Source: Mesobacillus sp. AQ2 (lineage in GTDB: Bacteria; Bacillota; Bacilli; Bacillales; Cytobacillaceae). Taken from it: a stretch of DNA of 64,000 nt. Below, in pieces: positions 27,834-36,797 of this stretch. Below the pieces are notes generated by a model. The model searched no databases. It saw only the letters and a program-made list of their open reading frames with translations, and was not told the DNA's origin. The position numbers were made by a program, and so were the translations under genes. The stretch's first letter is position 1; every line of letters begins with the position of its first letter. The stretch lies in assembly GCF_030122805.1 (NCBI RefSeq), contig NZ_CP126080.1:186001-250000 (forward strand), in the 5' to 3' direction.

Positions 27834-29017
27834 AGATCAAAACTCCTGTCTCTTGAGGCAAACATATAGGTTCTATGATGGAACCGGATTCCATAAATCA
27901 GCCCCATCGCCAGCATATTGCCCATAAGCGAGCTTCCCCCATAACTGATGAAAGGCAGCGGGATTCCCGTTATCGGCAGCAGCTGGATGGTCATTCCGAC
28001 GTTTTGGAAGACGTGGAAAGTAATCATGCTAATGACACCTGCACTAATATAGGTATTGAAAGGGTCATTCGTATCCAGTGCCGTTTTTGTCAGATGGTAG
28101 ATAAGCAGAAAGTACAGGCTAATGACAAAACTGCCGCCGACAAAGCCGAATTCCTCGCCAATGACACTGAAAATAAAGTCTGTATGGCTTTCAGGAATAT
28201 AGACTTCACTGCCATTGAGACCTTTTCCAGTCAGCATGCCAGAGCCAATCGCACTGAGGGATTTTAGCAGATGGTAGCCATATTCCGGGTAGCTCTCCGG
28301 ATCAAGCCAGGCATAGATGCGCCCAAACTGATACGTTTTTACCCCCAGGTATTTTTTCAGGATCTCAGGCTTCCAGATGACGAGATACAGAATGCCGGCC
28401 CCAAGTACAGCTCCACCGCCATAGAGAGGCAGGATGATTTTCCACGTAATGCCTGAAACTAGGATGATTCCTGTGAAAATCGCAATCACGACCAGGGAAG
28501 TTCCGAGGTCAGGCTGCATCATGATCATCCCTAACGGTAAGGCGGTGATAAGGCCAAGCTTGATGAACAGCAGGAAATCTGTTTGGAGTGTCTTTCTAGG
28601 ATGATTTTTATGGTGGGTATAGATGGCGCTGCTCAAGGCAAGAATCAAAAAGACTTTCATGAATTCAGAAGGCTGGATTGAACCGAATGGCTCGATGAAA
28701 AACCAGCTTTTGGCCCCGTTTCTTTCTTCGGCAATGCTGGCAGGAGCGAAAAACAGGAAGACGAGCAGGAAAACTCCGAAGCCGTATAAATACCAGGAGA
28801 GCTTGCGGTATTGTTCACTGTCGAACATCATTACTACTGCAATGATACCTGAACCGACGACATACCAGAATATTTGCTTATATAAAAAGTTCTGGCCAAC
28901 ATATTGCCCGGTCTTCTGGGCGCTATAAATGGCGAGACAGCTTGTCAGAAAAAACAGCAATAAGAGAAGTGTTAACGTCCAATCAAAGCGGTCGAATTTT
29001 TTTGTGGATTTATCCAT
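27830..29017 (-). CDS. RodA/FtsW/SpoVE-family peptidoglycan glycosyltransferase
   Basis: A 395-residue SEDS membrane protein with about ten helices. Diagnostic parts: GAKSWFFIEPFGSIQPSEFM, MMQPDLGTSLVV (the catalytic-site Asp region), YQFGRIYAWLDPESYPEYGY and the C-terminal TGIPLPFISYGGSSL. SEDS proteins polymerise lipid II into peptidoglycan with a partner class B PBP; none is adjacent. Length (Bacillus RodA is about 393) and the PESYPEYGYHLL segment favour RodA over FtsW, but a second RodA or SpoVE-like copy is possible. It is followed by the GNAT gene in an unusual pairing. Confidence 0.88.
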   Translation of the reverse strand: MDKSTKKFDRFDWTLTLLLLLFFLTSCLAIYSAQKTGQYVGQNFLYKQIFWYVVGSGIIAVVMMFDSEQYRKLSWYLYGFGVFLLVFLFFAPASIAEERNGAKSWFFIEPFGSIQPSEFMKVFLILALSSAIYTHHKNHPRKTLQTDFLLFIKLGLITALPLGMIMMQPDLGTSLVVIAIFTGIILVSGITWKIILPLYGGGAVLGAGILYLVIWKPEILKKYLGVKTYQFGRIYAWLDPESYPEYGYHLLKSLSAIGSGMLTGKGLNGSEVYIPESHTDFIFSVIGEEFGFVGGSFVISLYFLLIYHLTKTALDTNDPFNTYISAGVISMITFHVFQNVGMTIQLLPITGIPLPFISYGGSSLMGNMLAMGLIYGIRFHHRTYMFASRDRSFDL

Positions 29018-29349
29018 TTGCTACACCCTGTCCAAAATCATTTTTACAATAATCGTTTACCAGGTATCTTTCGCCTGTACGAGAATGTATTACCATTTTA
29101 TGCTAGCAGACGAATATTATCCTCACAATCCCTGAGCAGGTAATATGTCCCTATAAGTATTAGACGAATGACAGGAGGGTTTAGTTTCTTTTGAAAAGGG
29201 ATTCTTTTAATCGGAAAGGTGGATAATAATTATGTTTTTGAGGATTCAAAATAAGATATTTTCCACCGTTTTTGTTAGAATGGAAGAAGCGTCATTTGTA
29301 CGGAGCCGCTGGCATTCTGCAGCTTAGAATTTTCCGGGAGGTTTTGCTG
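29018..29349. other. Divergent intergenic region
   Basis: Holds the start regions of the rodA-like gene (minus) and the gene at 29350. A GGTGGA (29219-29224) and TCCACC (29262-29267) inverted repeat is visible. I see no additional gene. Confidence 0.4.
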
Positions 29350-30126
29350 TTGAAAAAGAACCATCCTTATAGCAGGGATTTATTATATCTCCACATGAAC
29401 GAACGGGACCATTATGTACTTTCGCACGGAATCGAATTCCATGAATTTTCGAGGTCGCTGCCTGATCCATTTAACCATCTTTTGCTGTTGAAGCATCGCT
29501 ATGAGGATGGCGAATTCAACAGGCATACTTTATTTGAGTATGTACCAGGAGATAGTGCCGAAAAGCTGGTAGGAGCCAATGTACATGCATATGGGGATTT
29601 TTGCTGGATTGATTTTGAGGAAGTGGAAGCACTGAATGTGCTGACGGCCCAGGAAATTGCCGAACTTCTTTATCTCGGGCATATCAAGCATCATTTGAAG
29701 CTGCCTTTTTACAATCAGCTTAATAATCGTTTTGTGTACCTGTCCAATGAGGACGGCTGGTTCAATAAGATCTATTACCGCAATTTCAATGACTTTTTCC
29801 GCATGCTTGGCAATGTCCTGTCAGGAAAACTCGGAGAAATGAAACCGGAAAAAACGCTGCTTGGAATCCGGAAAAAGAAGTCCTATCCATCTGTAAGCAA
29901 GGAAATCCTGAAATCACTGATACCAGCCTTGAAGGAAGGGGCTGTGTTTTCGCTGAAGAATATCCAGCAGAACCGCAACAAGATTGAAATACCGATCTGG
30001 ATTATCGGAGATTTTGCCAACATGGATGATATGCAGGATGAATATAAAGAAGCAAGCCGCAGCAATCCTGACGGCAGACTTGTTTTCGATAAAAAGTTGA
30101 AGGAATGGAGCTTGCTTGCACAATAA
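29350..30126 (+). CDS. Hypothetical protein, Bacillus-type
   Basis: From TTG 29350 (GGGAGG eight to nine bases upstream) the gene encodes 258 residues beginning MKKNHPYSRDLLYLHMNERD. It is soluble and rich in aromatic residues (WIDFEEVEALNVLTAQEIAE, RFVYLSNEDGWFNKIYYRNF). I recall similar uncharacterised proteins in Bacillus but no function. A frame extended upstream to 29272 has no ribosome site. The cobalamin operon begins downstream without an obvious terminator in between. Confidence 0.72.
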   Translation: MKKNHPYSRDLLYLHMNERDHYVLSHGIEFHEFSRSLPDPFNHLLLLKHRYEDGEFNRHTLFEYVPGDSAEKLVGANVHAYGDFCWIDFEEVEALNVLTAQEIAELLYLGHIKHHLKLPFYNQLNNRFVYLSNEDGWFNKIYYRNFNDFFRMLGNVLSGKLGEMKPEKTLLGIRKKKSYPSVSKEILKSLIPALKEGAVFSLKNIQQNRNKIEIPIWIIGDFANMDDMQDEYKEASRSNPDGRLVFDKKLKEWSLLAQ

Positions 30127-30194
30127 GTCGAAAAAACAAAATTTTTGCAGCAACTTTTGGCAATTCGTGTATAATGAGTTGGAGCGGAAAATTA

Positions 30195-30372
30195 CATAAC
30201 GATCTGAACAGGTGTCTTTTATAACAAGACTTAATAGGGAAGTTGGTGAAAATCCAACGCGGTCCCGCCACTGTAAATGGGAGCAAGCTGCAACATGCCA
30301 CTGTACAAATGTATGGGAAGGCGCAGCGAGCATTGACCATGAGCCAGGAGACCTGCCTGTCCATTGCACCAA
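30195..30372 (+). promoter_or_regulatory. Cobalamin riboswitch
   Basis: The aptamer core is plain: AACAGGTG (30208), AATAGGGAAGTTGGTGAAAA, TCCAACGCGGTCCCGCCACTGT, and the B12 box GAGCCAGGAGACCTGCCT at 30340-30357. Adenosylcobalamin or related corrinoids bind it and shut off the downstream btuFCD operon. Confidence 0.95.
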
Positions 30373-30441
30373 GCAAACCTACGAGGATAGGGAGGTGCCG
30401 ACAGGCTTTATGTCTTTTTTATAAAACATTTGCTTACTCGG

Positions 30442-30476
30442 ACATCTCCCCTTCAGGTGGAGATGTTTTTTATTTT
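30442..30476 (+). terminator. Terminator in the cobalamin riboswitch leader
   Basis: ACATCTCC pairs with GGAGATGT around CCTTCAGGT, followed by TTTTTATTTTAT. It lies about 90 bases after the B12 box and is the probable off-state of the switch. Confidence 0.75.
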
Positions 30477-30519
30477 ATATTATTAGTTTTGTTGAAGAAC
30501 AATGCTGGTACTTAGCATC

Positions 30520-30669
30520 CTGTTGATTGTAGTGGAAGTCGCGTAGACTCCTCCGAAAATGCTAACGCATTTCCATCGTGCGTGGGCTAACTCGAGGAGG
30601 CTATTCAGTGTCCTGCGGGCTCAGCGCCAGCCCCGCGGAAAGCGAAGCGCCTGGAACGAAAATCAACAG
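30520..30669. repeat. 150-bp dispersed Bacillus repeat with terminal inverted repeats
   Basis: The element runs from CTGTTGATT to its exact complement AATCAACAG and contains the phrases GTAGTGGAAGTCGCGTAGACTC, CCCCGCGGAAAGCGAAGCGCC and TGGAACGAAAATCAACAG, broken here for reading. I recognise it as a repeat present in many copies in Bacillaceae genomes, with the look of a MITE. It sits inside the leader between the riboswitch terminator and btuF. Confidence 0.7.
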
Positions 30670-30710
30670 CCTGATTAGACAAAGCTGATCGAAAAATGGA
30701 GGAGAAGTAA

Positions 30711-31667
30711 ATGAAGAAATTATTGTTGATATGGGTGGCGGCTGCCATGATCCTGGCTGGCTGCGCTACTGATGCACAGCCAGAAAAAAAGGAAGGTGAA
30801 AAAAACGCGCAGGAACAGAAGACAGGATTTCCTGTCACGGTAAAAGATGCGTTTGATGAAGAAGTTGTCATTGAAGAAAAGCCTGAAAAGATCATTTCCC
30901 TGATTCCGAGCAACACGGAAATCGTTTATGCGCTTGACAGCGGGGACGCAATTGTCGGCGTCACAGATTTCGACAATTATCCAGAAGAAGCAATGTCTAA
31001 GGAAAAAGTCGGCGGAATCGAGTTTAATATTGAAAAAATGATCTCGCTGAAGCCGGATCTTGTCCTTGCCCCTGGGTCCACCGCAGACACGGCCAAAGAA
31101 GGTCTGCAGCAACTAAAGGACGCAGGAATTGCGGTTGTCGTGGTGAATGATGCGCAGTCATTTGAAGAAGTGTATCAGTCAATCGAGATGATTGGAAAAT
31201 CGATTGGTGAGACTGAAAAAGCAGCCGAGCTAGTAGATTCGATGAAAAGCAGCTTCGCAGAACTGAAAAAGAAAGCTGAATCCATTAAGCCAGAAGAGCA
31301 AAAGACTGTATTTGTTGAGGTCTCGCCTGAACCGGAAATCTACACAGCCGGCAATCATACGTTTATCAATGAAATGCTTGAGTTGATTGGTGCGAAGAAC
31401 GCTGCCGGTGACATGGAAGGCTGGCCGAAAGTCGACCCGGAAGTCATGGTTGAGCGTAATCCGGATGTCATTGTGACAACCTATGGATATTATACGGAAA
31501 AGCCAGTTGAGAAGGTGCTTGCGCGGAAGGGCTGGAACAATGTAAAAGCGGTCAAGGACCAGCAGGTATTCGATGTCCACTCCGATCTTGTTACCCGTTC
31601 TGGCCCAAGGCTCGCTGAAGGAGCGGAGGTACTTGCAAAAGCCATTTACCCGGACGTTTTTAAATAA
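30711..31667 (+). CDS. btuF: Cobalamin ABC transporter substrate-binding lipoprotein
   Basis: BtuF captures vitamin B12/cobinamide outside the membrane. The 318-residue protein has a lipoprotein signal (MKKLLLIWVAAAMILAGC) and a periplasmic-binding-protein fold of the type III family: KIISLIPSNTEIVYALDSGD, VGVTDFDNYPEEA, PDLVLAPGSTADTAKEGLQQ and NPDVIVTTYGYYTEKPVEKV. It resembles Bacillus YvrC. GGAGGAG precedes ATG. First gene after the cobalamin riboswitch, which supports B12 over siderophore as ligand. Confidence 0.92.
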   Translation: MKKLLLIWVAAAMILAGCATDAQPEKKEGEKNAQEQKTGFPVTVKDAFDEEVVIEEKPEKIISLIPSNTEIVYALDSGDAIVGVTDFDNYPEEAMSKEKVGGIEFNIEKMISLKPDLVLAPGSTADTAKEGLQQLKDAGIAVVVVNDAQSFEEVYQSIEMIGKSIGETEKAAELVDSMKSSFAELKKKAESIKPEEQKTVFVEVSPEPEIYTAGNHTFINEMLELIGAKNAAGDMEGWPKVDPEVMVERNPDVIVTTYGYYTEKPVEKVLARKGWNNVKAVKDQQVFDVHSDLVTRSGPRLAEGAEVLAKAIYPDVFK

Positions 31668-32694
31668 TAAAGGATTAGCATATGTTTTTGCTGCAGCATT
31701 TTTGATCATCTCAATGCTGCTGGGAATATCAATCGGAACGGTTTCCATTCCTGTACCCGCTATCATTAAAATCATTGGTGCTGACATTTTCCGATTTCAG
31801 GGACAGGGAATCGATCCCATGCATGCAAGTATTGTTATGGAAATCAGGCTGCCCCGCGTGCTGCTGGCAGGCTTAGTTGGTGCGTCACTGGCGATCGCTG
31901 GTGCCGCATTCCAGGGCCTGCTGCGAAATCCGCTGGCAGATCCGTATACGCTCGGGATTTCATCAGGTGCCTCCATTGGTGCTGTCGTTACGCTGTTTTT
32001 TGGCCTTTCACTGCCGCTGATCGGTGCCTTTACCTTGCCGGTGCTCAGCATTCTGTTCGCATTCGCCACTGTGTTGTTTGTGCTGTTTTTTGCCCGGAAA
32101 GTCGACAGGCTGCTCAGGGTGGAAACCATTATTTTGACGGGAATCATTTTAAGCTCCTTTCTCGGATCGTTCATTTCGCTTATGATTGCTCTCTCAGGCG
32201 AAGAGCTGAGGCAAATCATTGGCTGGCTGCTCGGCAGCGTATCGATGCGCGGCTGGGAGTATATAAAAATCATTTTTCCTTTCTTTATGATTGGTCTGGT
32301 GATTTTACTGGCAAATACAAGGGAATTGAATGCAATGTCCTTTGGTGAGGAACGGGCACAGCATCTCGGCGTCAATGTCGAGCGTCGGAAGCTTTTGATT
32401 TTGCTGTCGGGTTCCCTTTTAACAGGTTCAGCGGTTGCTGTATCGGGGACGATTGGTTTCGTTGGTCTCGTCATTCCGCATCTGACCAGGACTGGCTGGG
32501 GACCTGACCATCGTCATTTGCTGCCGTTATCGGTGCTGATTGGCGGTGGATTCCTGATTCTTGCTGATTTAATATCCCGGACTATCATCGCACCCTCGGA
32601 ATTGCCGATTGGCGTAATCACGGCATTAATCGGAGCACCGGTTTTTGCGTTAATTTTAATGAAAAATCGCAGGGAAAGAAGTGCTGGCCGATGA
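31633..32694 (+). CDS. btuC: Cobalamin ABC transporter permease (FecCD/BtuC family)
   Basis: A permease of about 353 residues with around ten helices. Family marks are IRLPRVLLAGLVGASLAIAG, FQGLLRNPLADPYTLGISSG, GWLLGSVSMRGW and GFVGLVIPHLTR (the coupling region that touches BtuD). I take the TTG at 31633 (GAAGGAGCGGAGG upstream), so the gene overlaps btuF by 35 bases; the frame stays open to an ATG at 31573. It ends in a four-base overlap with btuD. Similar to Bacillus YvrB. Confidence 0.9.
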   Translation: MQKPFTRTFLNNKGLAYVFAAAFLIISMLLGISIGTVSIPVPAIIKIIGADIFRFQGQGIDPMHASIVMEIRLPRVLLAGLVGASLAIAGAAFQGLLRNPLADPYTLGISSGASIGAVVTLFFGLSLPLIGAFTLPVLSILFAFATVLFVLFFARKVDRLLRVETIILTGIILSSFLGSFISLMIALSGEELRQIIGWLLGSVSMRGWEYIKIIFPFFMIGLVILLANTRELNAMSFGEERAQHLGVNVERRKLLILLSGSLLTGSAVAVSGTIGFVGLVIPHLTRTGWGPDHRHLLPLSVLIGGGFLILADLISRTIIAPSELPIGVITALIGAPVFALILMKNRRERSAGR

Positions 32695-34169
32695 TCACAG
32701 TGAAGAATTTGACAGGCGGATATGCGGGCGGCGAGGTGCTGAAGGAAATCTCCTTTGAGGTTGGCAAGGGTGAGTTGTTCGGAATTCTTGGACCAAACGG
32801 AAGCGGGAAAACCACGCTGTTAAAAATGATCAGCGGCGCTTTGGAATTCCGGGAAGGTGCCATCGAGCTGGATAGCCGGCCATTGACCCAGTATACACCG
32901 AAGCAGCTTGCGAGGATGATGGCAGTCCTGCCGCAGCATTCTGACCAGGCCTTCCCGTATAGTGTGAAAGAGACCGTTTCGCTTGGCCGTTATGCGCACC
33001 AGAAAGGGTGGTTCCACAGCTGGAGTGATGAGGATGAAGAGATTGTCCTCAAGGTGATGGACCAGACAGGGATCACCCATCTCCAGGAGAAATCGATCGT
33101 TGAACTATCCGGCGGCGAAAGGCAGCGGGTCTATCTTGCGCAGGCACTGGCACAGCAGCCGAGGATTCTGCTGCTTGATGAGCCGACGAATCACCTTGAT
33201 CTCAGCTTCCAAAAAGAGCTGTTGGACTTGCTGAAAAAATGGGCTTTAGAGGAGCAGTTGACAGTCGTCTCGATTTTCCATGATTTGAATCTTGCCTCGC
33301 TATATTGTGACAGGCTGCTGCTGCTGGATAACGGTGAGGTGCTGATTGTCGATACTCCTTCTGAGGTTTTAAAAGAAGAGCGAATCAAGGCTGTTTATAA
33401 GACACAGATCAAAAACCACCCGCACCCGGAAATCGCCCGGCCACAGCTGCTGCTTGTTCCCGAATCAGACGGCAATGAAGCTGCCAATTTTAAAATAGAT
33501 GCCAGGTTTCTTGAATTCAGTCTCGACCGGATTACACTAAAGTCACCGATGAAATTAAGGACAATGTCTTCAGGAATAACGGGTGCAGGAATTGGCTGGC
33601 ACAATTCCTTTGTACACCGTGTTGTCCCAATGGACTATAATTGCAGCGACCATAAAGCAGAAATGGCTGAGTATCTGCAGGCGAATGGTTTTCTGCCGAG
33701 CGAGACTGTTGCGATGATGACGGCTGTTCCTGCGGAAACCGCATCACGCCGTTTTTTCGAAGCTGACGGATTATCGATCTTCATTATGGTCTCGGCAGGC
33801 AATACGCATCGCGAGAGCCCAAGGAATATCAATACATGGCTGTTCATTAATGGCCGAATCTCTGAAGAGGCGTTTATCCAGAGCGCAATGACTGCAGCTG
33901 AGGCAAAAATGAGCGCTCTGCAGGAGCTGGAAGGAAACAACCTGTTGATTGCCGGACAGAACATCGGCATTTCAACTGACAGCATTTGTATCGCCGCAAC
34001 CCAGCAGGGGGAAGAGATTTCCTACGCAGGGACAGCTTCGCCGCTAGGCAAACTGATCAGCGAGGGGATTTATGCCTGCACGAAGGAAGCGATCCAGAAT
34101 TATCGAGCTGGGAGAACTTTAATGAAGGAATCTGGCCAATCCACCTCGAATGTAAAACTAAAGAGGTGA
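32691..34169 (+). CDS. btuD: Fused ABC ATPase BtuD and CbiZ adenosylcobinamide amidohydrolase
   Basis: A two-domain protein of 492 residues. Residues 1-255 are an ABC ATPase: Walker A GPNGSGKTT, signature LSGGERQR, Walker B ILLLDEPTNHLD, and switch His in SIFHDLN. Residues about 275-480 are a CbiZ domain: GITGAGIGWHNSFVHRVVPM, NTWLFINGRISEEAFIQSAM and TAAEAKMSALQEL. CbiZ cuts the side chain of (pseudo)cobalamin analogues so they can be remade into B12. Bacillus YvrA has the same fusion. Import and remodelling are thus joined in one polypeptide under the B12 riboswitch. Confidence 0.93.
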   Translation: MITVKNLTGGYAGGEVLKEISFEVGKGELFGILGPNGSGKTTLLKMISGALEFREGAIELDSRPLTQYTPKQLARMMAVLPQHSDQAFPYSVKETVSLGRYAHQKGWFHSWSDEDEEIVLKVMDQTGITHLQEKSIVELSGGERQRVYLAQALAQQPRILLLDEPTNHLDLSFQKELLDLLKKWALEEQLTVVSIFHDLNLASLYCDRLLLLDNGEVLIVDTPSEVLKEERIKAVYKTQIKNHPHPEIARPQLLLVPESDGNEAANFKIDARFLEFSLDRITLKSPMKLRTMSSGITGAGIGWHNSFVHRVVPMDYNCSDHKAEMAEYLQANGFLPSETVAMMTAVPAETASRRFFEADGLSIFIMVSAGNTHRESPRNINTWLFINGRISEEAFIQSAMTAAEAKMSALQELEGNNLLIAGQNIGISTDSICIAATQQGEEISYAGTASPLGKLISEGIYACTKEAIQNYRAGRTLMKESGQSTSNVKLKR

Positions 34170-34174
34170 TGACG

Positions 34175-34558
34175 ATGGAAATGAAAATGGGATACGTGAT
34201 TTTATATGTTTCCGATCTGGAGAAAACAAAGCATTTTTATGGCGAGCTGCTGGGCCTGAAACTCCGAAACGAATTTGGCACCTATATCGAATATGAAACA
34301 GGCAGCACAGTGCTTTCAATGAACACAAGGGAAAGCGGCCGTGAAATTACCAAGCTTCCAATCCCGGATGGAATCAGGAATGAACAAACCTTCGAGTTAG
34401 GCTTCACAACAGAAGATGTCCAGGGCGCCGTAGAAAAACTGCGCACCGCCGGAGTCCCGATCCTGCTCGAACCAACCGAAAAACCATGGGGCCAGGTCGT
34501 TGCCTACGCAGAAGACCCGGATGGACATTATATTGAAATATGCACACCGATTGGTTGA
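34175..34558 (+). CDS. VOC-family (glyoxalase/bleomycin-resistance-like) protein
   Basis: A 127-residue VOC protein with two beta-alpha-beta-beta-beta units: GYVILYVSDLEKTKHFYGEL, then FELGFTTEDVQGAVEKLRTA and the C-terminal metal-ligand region YAEDPDGHYIEICTP. Members bind metals or drugs, or run dioxygenase/lyase reactions. It starts six bases after the btuD stop, with AGAGGTG overlapping that stop, so it is the last gene of the B12 operon. A corrinoid role is only suggested by position. Confidence 0.82.
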   Translation: MEMKMGYVILYVSDLEKTKHFYGELLGLKLRNEFGTYIEYETGSTVLSMNTRESGREITKLPIPDGIRNEQTFELGFTTEDVQGAVEKLRTAGVPILLEPTEKPWGQVVAYAEDPDGHYIEICTPIG

Positions 34559-34560
34559 AA

Positions 34561-34596
34561 AAAAGTCCTGCAGCTCACTGAGCTGCAGGACTTTGA
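34561..34596. terminator. Terminator of the btu operon
   Basis: AAAGTCCTGCAGCTC pairs with GAGCTGCAGGACTTT (ACT loop region). The T run is better on the minus strand (seven A residues before the stem). Confidence 0.7.
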
Positions 34597-34636
34597 TCGT
34601 TTATTGAGTTAAGAATTACAGTTATTAAGGCCACTT

Positions 34637-34998
34637 GTGCCCGAAAACCGAGAGAAACCGGAACTTCGGTAACAAGTAGGCTCAACATGTGCCCGAAAAC
34701 GGAGAAAAGTTGAAATCTCGGTAACAAGCAAGGCCAACATATGCCCGAAAACGGAGAAAAGTTGGAACTTCGGTAACAAGTAGGCTCAACATGTGCCCGA
34801 AAACGGAGAAAAGCTGGAACTTCGGTAACAAGTAGGCTCAACATGTGCCCGAAAACGGAGAAAAGCTGGAACTTCGGTAACAAGTAGGCTCAACATGTGC
34901 CCGAAAACGGAAAAAAGCTGGAACTTCGGTAACAAGCAAGGCCAATATGTGCCTGAAAACGGAGAGAAGTTGGAATCACGGTCACAAGAAAGGATATC
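34637..34998. repeat. Tandem repeat array A: seven copies of a 52-bp unit
   Basis: The word CCGAAAAC (CTGAAAAC in the last copy) recurs at 34641, 34693, 34745, 34797, 34849, 34901 and 34953, every step exactly 52 bases. A unit reads CCGAAAACGGAGAAAAG, CTGGAACTTCGG, TAACAAGTAGGCTCAACATGTGC. Inside each unit CCGAA and TTCGG are inverted. Middle copies are nearly identical, outer copies degenerate. There are no unique spacers and no cas genes, so it is not CRISPR. Non-coding in my reading. Confidence 0.9.
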
Positions 34999-35268
34999 TT
35001 CATGTAAAAATGTCCTGGAACCTCAACAAAGTTCCGTTTTAAAAAGCTTTAAACAAGCAAGGTAGAAGGCCGATTTACATTTTAAGGTTTTTACTTCATC
35101 TATGTGAAAAACGGAGATATCAGTCAATATTTGAAGAAATACATAAAAAACAGCGCTTACAACAATGGTTGATAGCTTTAATAAATATGTTATGATAAAT
35201 CCTGTTTTAATCGGACCCGGCTTGCTTGAGAGTAGGAAGCCATAAAATAAAAATTAAGGGGTGTTTAC

Positions 35269-36741
35269 TTGAATACTAATACAATTAAAGAACAATGGTT
35301 TGGCAACGTGAAAGGGGACATCCTTTCAGGGATTGTCGTTGCGCTTGCTTTGATTCCTGAAGCGATCGCCTTTTCGATTATTGCTGGTGTTGACCCGATG
35401 GTAGGACTTTACGCTTCATTCGCTATTGCTGTGACAATCGCGATTGTCGGCGGCCGTCCTGGCATGATTTCAGCCGCGACCGGTGCGATGGCGCTGCTGA
35501 TGGTGACACTTGTTGCTGACCATGGTTTGCAATATTTGATGGCAGCTACAATTTTGACAGGTGTCCTGCAGATTCTGTTTGGTGTGTTTAAATTGGCAAG
35601 ATTCATGAAGTTCATTCCGCGTTCCGTTATGGTCGGTTTCGTGAATGCACTTGCGATTCTGATTTTCATGGCACAGCTTGAGCAATTTGTAGATGCTACA
35701 TGGGTTATGTATGCAATGGTAGCGGGCGCGCTCGCAATCATCTATCTTTTTCCGCGCATCACAAAAGCAGTTCCATCACCACTTGTAGCGATTATCGTCA
35801 TTACAGTAATTGCTCTGATGACGAAAAGTGATGTGAGAACAGTTGGCGACATGGGGAATCTGACGGCTGCATTGCCAACTTTCCTGATTCCTGATGTACC
35901 ATTCAATCTCGAAACATTAAAAATCATCTTCCCATATTCATTGGCTTTGTCGATCGTTGGTTTGCTTGAGTCCTTACTGACGGCTTCAATCGTCGATGAC
36001 ATGACAGATACTTCAAGTGATAAAAACAAAGAAAGCCGCGGCCAGGGAATTGCGAATATCGTTGCCGGATTATTCGGCGGCATGGCAGGCTGCGCAATGA
36101 TCGGCCAATCCGTCATCAATGTAAAATCTGGCGGCAGAGGCAGACTGTCTGCGCTCGTTGCCGGTACATTCCTTATGTTCCTGATTCTTGTGTTAGGAAA
36201 TATCGTTGTCCAAATTCCAATGGCTGCCCTTGTAGGAGTCATGTTCATGGTATCTATCGGAACATTTGACTGGTCATCCATTAAAGGCATGGCAAAGACT
36301 CCTGTTACAGACTCAATCGTCATGGTTGTCACCACTGTAACAACAGTGTTTACGCATGACCTTTCAAAAGGTGTATTTGCCGGAATCATATTAAGTGCGA
36401 TTTTCTTTGTCGCAAAGATTTCAAAGGTAAAAGTTACTTCAACACTTGATGTTGCCGCTGAACGCCGTACGTATTTTGTTACAGGACAAGTATTCTTCGC
36501 GTCCGTTACAGATCTGCTTGAATCATTCGATTTGAAAGAAACAGCAAAAGAAGTCGTCATCGATCTGACTCATGCCCATTTGTGGGATGATTCAGCGGTT
36601 GCGGCTATTGATAAAATCATCATCAAATTGAGAGAGAACGGTAACGTGGTCCGTTTGCAAGGCTTGAATGAACCAAGCTCCCACTTGATTGACAAATTGG
36701 CTGTTCACAAACGAGAAGGCTCAAAGCTTACGGGACACTAA
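35269..36741 (+). CDS. SulP-family anion transporter with STAS domain
   Basis: 490 residues: a SulP membrane core (residues 10-385; [60 protein letters not shown]) and a C-terminal STAS domain (about 400-480, [20 protein letters not shown]). SulP proteins carry sulfate, bicarbonate or dicarboxylates. TTG start with AAGGGGTG five bases upstream. Followed by a UspA-type gene, a pairing often seen for bicarbonate-type SulP transporters; the substrate is not proven. Confidence 0.92.
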   Translation: MNTNTIKEQWFGNVKGDILSGIVVALALIPEAIAFSIIAGVDPMVGLYASFAIAVTIAIVGGRPGMISAATGAMALLMVTLVADHGLQYLMAATILTGVLQILFGVFKLARFMKFIPRSVMVGFVNALAILIFMAQLEQFVDATWVMYAMVAGALAIIYLFPRITKAVPSPLVAIIVITVIALMTKSDVRTVGDMGNLTAALPTFLIPDVPFNLETLKIIFPYSLALSIVGLLESLLTASIVDDMTDTSSDKNKESRGQGIANIVAGLFGGMAGCAMIGQSVINVKSGGRGRLSALVAGTFLMFLILVLGNIVVQIPMAALVGVMFMVSIGTFDWSSIKGMAKTPVTDSIVMVVTTVTTVFTHDLSKGVFAGIILSAIFFVAKISKVKVTSTLDVAAERRTYFVTGQVFFASVTDLLESFDLKETAKEVVIDLTHAHLWDDSAVAAIDKIIIKLRENGNVVRLQGLNEPSSHLIDKLAVHKREGSKLTGH

Positions 36742-36751
36742 AATAAGTTTG

Positions 36752-36786
36752 AAAAAGCACGTTGACGAATCAGCGTGCTTTCTTTA
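36752..36786 (+). terminator. Terminator between SulP and UspA genes
   Basis: AAAGCACG pairs with CGTGCTTT, then CTTTATAT. Confidence 0.65.
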
Positions 36787-36797
36787 TATATTAGATT

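Noticed and set aside
30520..30669. Insertion sequence with transposase
   Set aside because: Only 150 bases, no open frame; best seen as a non-autonomous dispersed repeat.
34575..34883. Minus-strand reading frame of about 100 codons through array A
   Set aside because: It only translates the 52-bp repeat, has no ribosome site or homology, and changes frame meaning from unit to unit.
34637..34998. CRISPR array
   Set aside because: Repeats are contiguous 52-bp units with no unique spacers, copies are degenerate, and no cas gene is present.
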